Positions 5,539 to 5,665 of a stretch of DNA of 5,665 bases are shown in pieces; position 1 is the stretch's first letter; each line of letters starts with the position of its first letter. The translations under genes and the position numbers were made by a program. The notes under the pieces were generated by a model, which had not been told where the DNA came from, made no database searches, and was given only the letters and a program-made list of their open reading frames with translations. The DNA comes from CAYYAU01 sp964469765 [NCBI: uncultured Clostridia bacterium] (lineage in GTDB: Bacteria; UBA6262; WVXT01; CAYYAU01), in assembly GCA_964469765.1 (NCBI GenBank), contig CAYYAU010000085.1:1-5665 (forward strand), given 5' to 3'.

Positions 5539-5665
5539 AAATCTTCCCATACAAAATTTATAAAACCTTGCCATTTAATGATTTTACTATCACTTGATGG
5601 AAAATAGAATCTTGAAGCATCTTTGCAAACTTGGTCACAAAATGAATATTTAGTTAAAACTTGTT
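5481..5665 (-). CDS. Partial reading frame entering from the right edge; possible mobile-element replication protein
   Basis: On the minus strand a frame open from base 5663 runs 60 residues to TGA (5483-5481). The part outside RND sequence reads as real protein: KYSFCDQVCKDASRFYFP, then a stretch around WQGFINFVWEDF. The CxxxCKDASRFYFP-like pattern recalls replication or primase-type proteins of phages and plasmids, but this is from memory and weak. The last roughly 18 residues are merely the reverse of RND coding sequence, so the original gene must have continued differently; the frame is probably itself cut at the junction near 5527-5538. Its start lies beyond the window. An alternative is that the open frame is chance in AT-rich DNA. 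Confidence 0.3.
   Translation of the reverse strand, partial: QVLTKYSFCDQVCKDASRFYFPSSDSKIIKWQGFINFVWEDFYKDAIKENVTVKSRCLNN
5527..5625. repeat. 9-bp direct repeat GCATCTTTG at the RND break and 90 bp downstream
   Basis: GCATCTTTG occurs at 5527-5535, encoding the last RND-like residues (Ala-Ser-Leu), and again at 5617-5625. The distance of exactly 90 bp keeps the same frame. On the minus strand both encode a Lys-Asp-Ala step. It could be recombination microhomology at the junction or coincidence. The 81 bp between the copies is too short for an insertion sequence. Confidence 0.4.

Noticed and set aside
5536-5560. Simple frameshift or nonsense mutation ending the RND gene
   Set aside because: All three forward frames after 5535 lack the hydrophobic TM6 continuation, so restoring the frame would not restore RND sequence.
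5539-5665. Rho-independent terminator after the RND stop
   Set aside because: No G+C-rich stem followed by a T-run is visible in the tail.

Overview
This AT-rich window (about one third G+C, estimated by eye) most likely comes from a diderm (Gram-negative-type) bacterium. It encodes an outer-membrane TolC-type channel, a periplasmic adaptor and an inner-membrane RND pump. Heavy use of AGA/ATA codons, the stand-alone receiver gene beside an exported TPR protein, and an AMIN domain fused to TolC suggest an uncultured candidate-phylum lineage (Omnitrophica/Desantisbacteria/Elusimicrobia-like). That placement is an impression, not a demonstration.

Layout. On the minus strand (positions 956 down to 1) lie three genes: a 46-residue basic small protein (956-816) not previously listed as an ORF of note, a receiver-only response regulator (752-303), and an exported TPR protein that starts inside the regulator's stop codon (306) and runs off the left edge. 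Positions 957-1186 form a divergent control region. It holds two separate arrays of four direct repeats, each with an exact 11-bp period. The second array ends 11 bp before a perfect TATAAT box that lacks a -35 element. On the plus strand follows a tight operon with gaps of 15 and 5 nt: an AMIN-TolC outer-membrane channel (1187-2932), an HlyD/AcrA-type adaptor (2948-4054) and an RND permease (4060-5538).

Together, the three plus-strand genes would form a tripartite efflux system spanning both membranes. The repeat geometry is what OmpR/PhoB-family activators bind. The only regulator in the window is a receiver without a DNA-binding domain, so the activator must be encoded elsewhere.

The RND gene is broken. 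It is convincing RND sequence up to about 5535, at the start of TM6, then meets a stop and 127 nt of unrelated sequence. No frame after the break resembles the missing C-terminal half. On the minus strand the tail carries an open frame from the right edge that looks coding and may belong to a mobile element. A 9-bp direct repeat (GCATCTTTG) lies at the break and again 90 bp on. Insertion, rearrangement and assembly chimera remain possible. The most notable items are the two phased operator arrays, the AMIN-TolC fusion and the abrupt RND junction.
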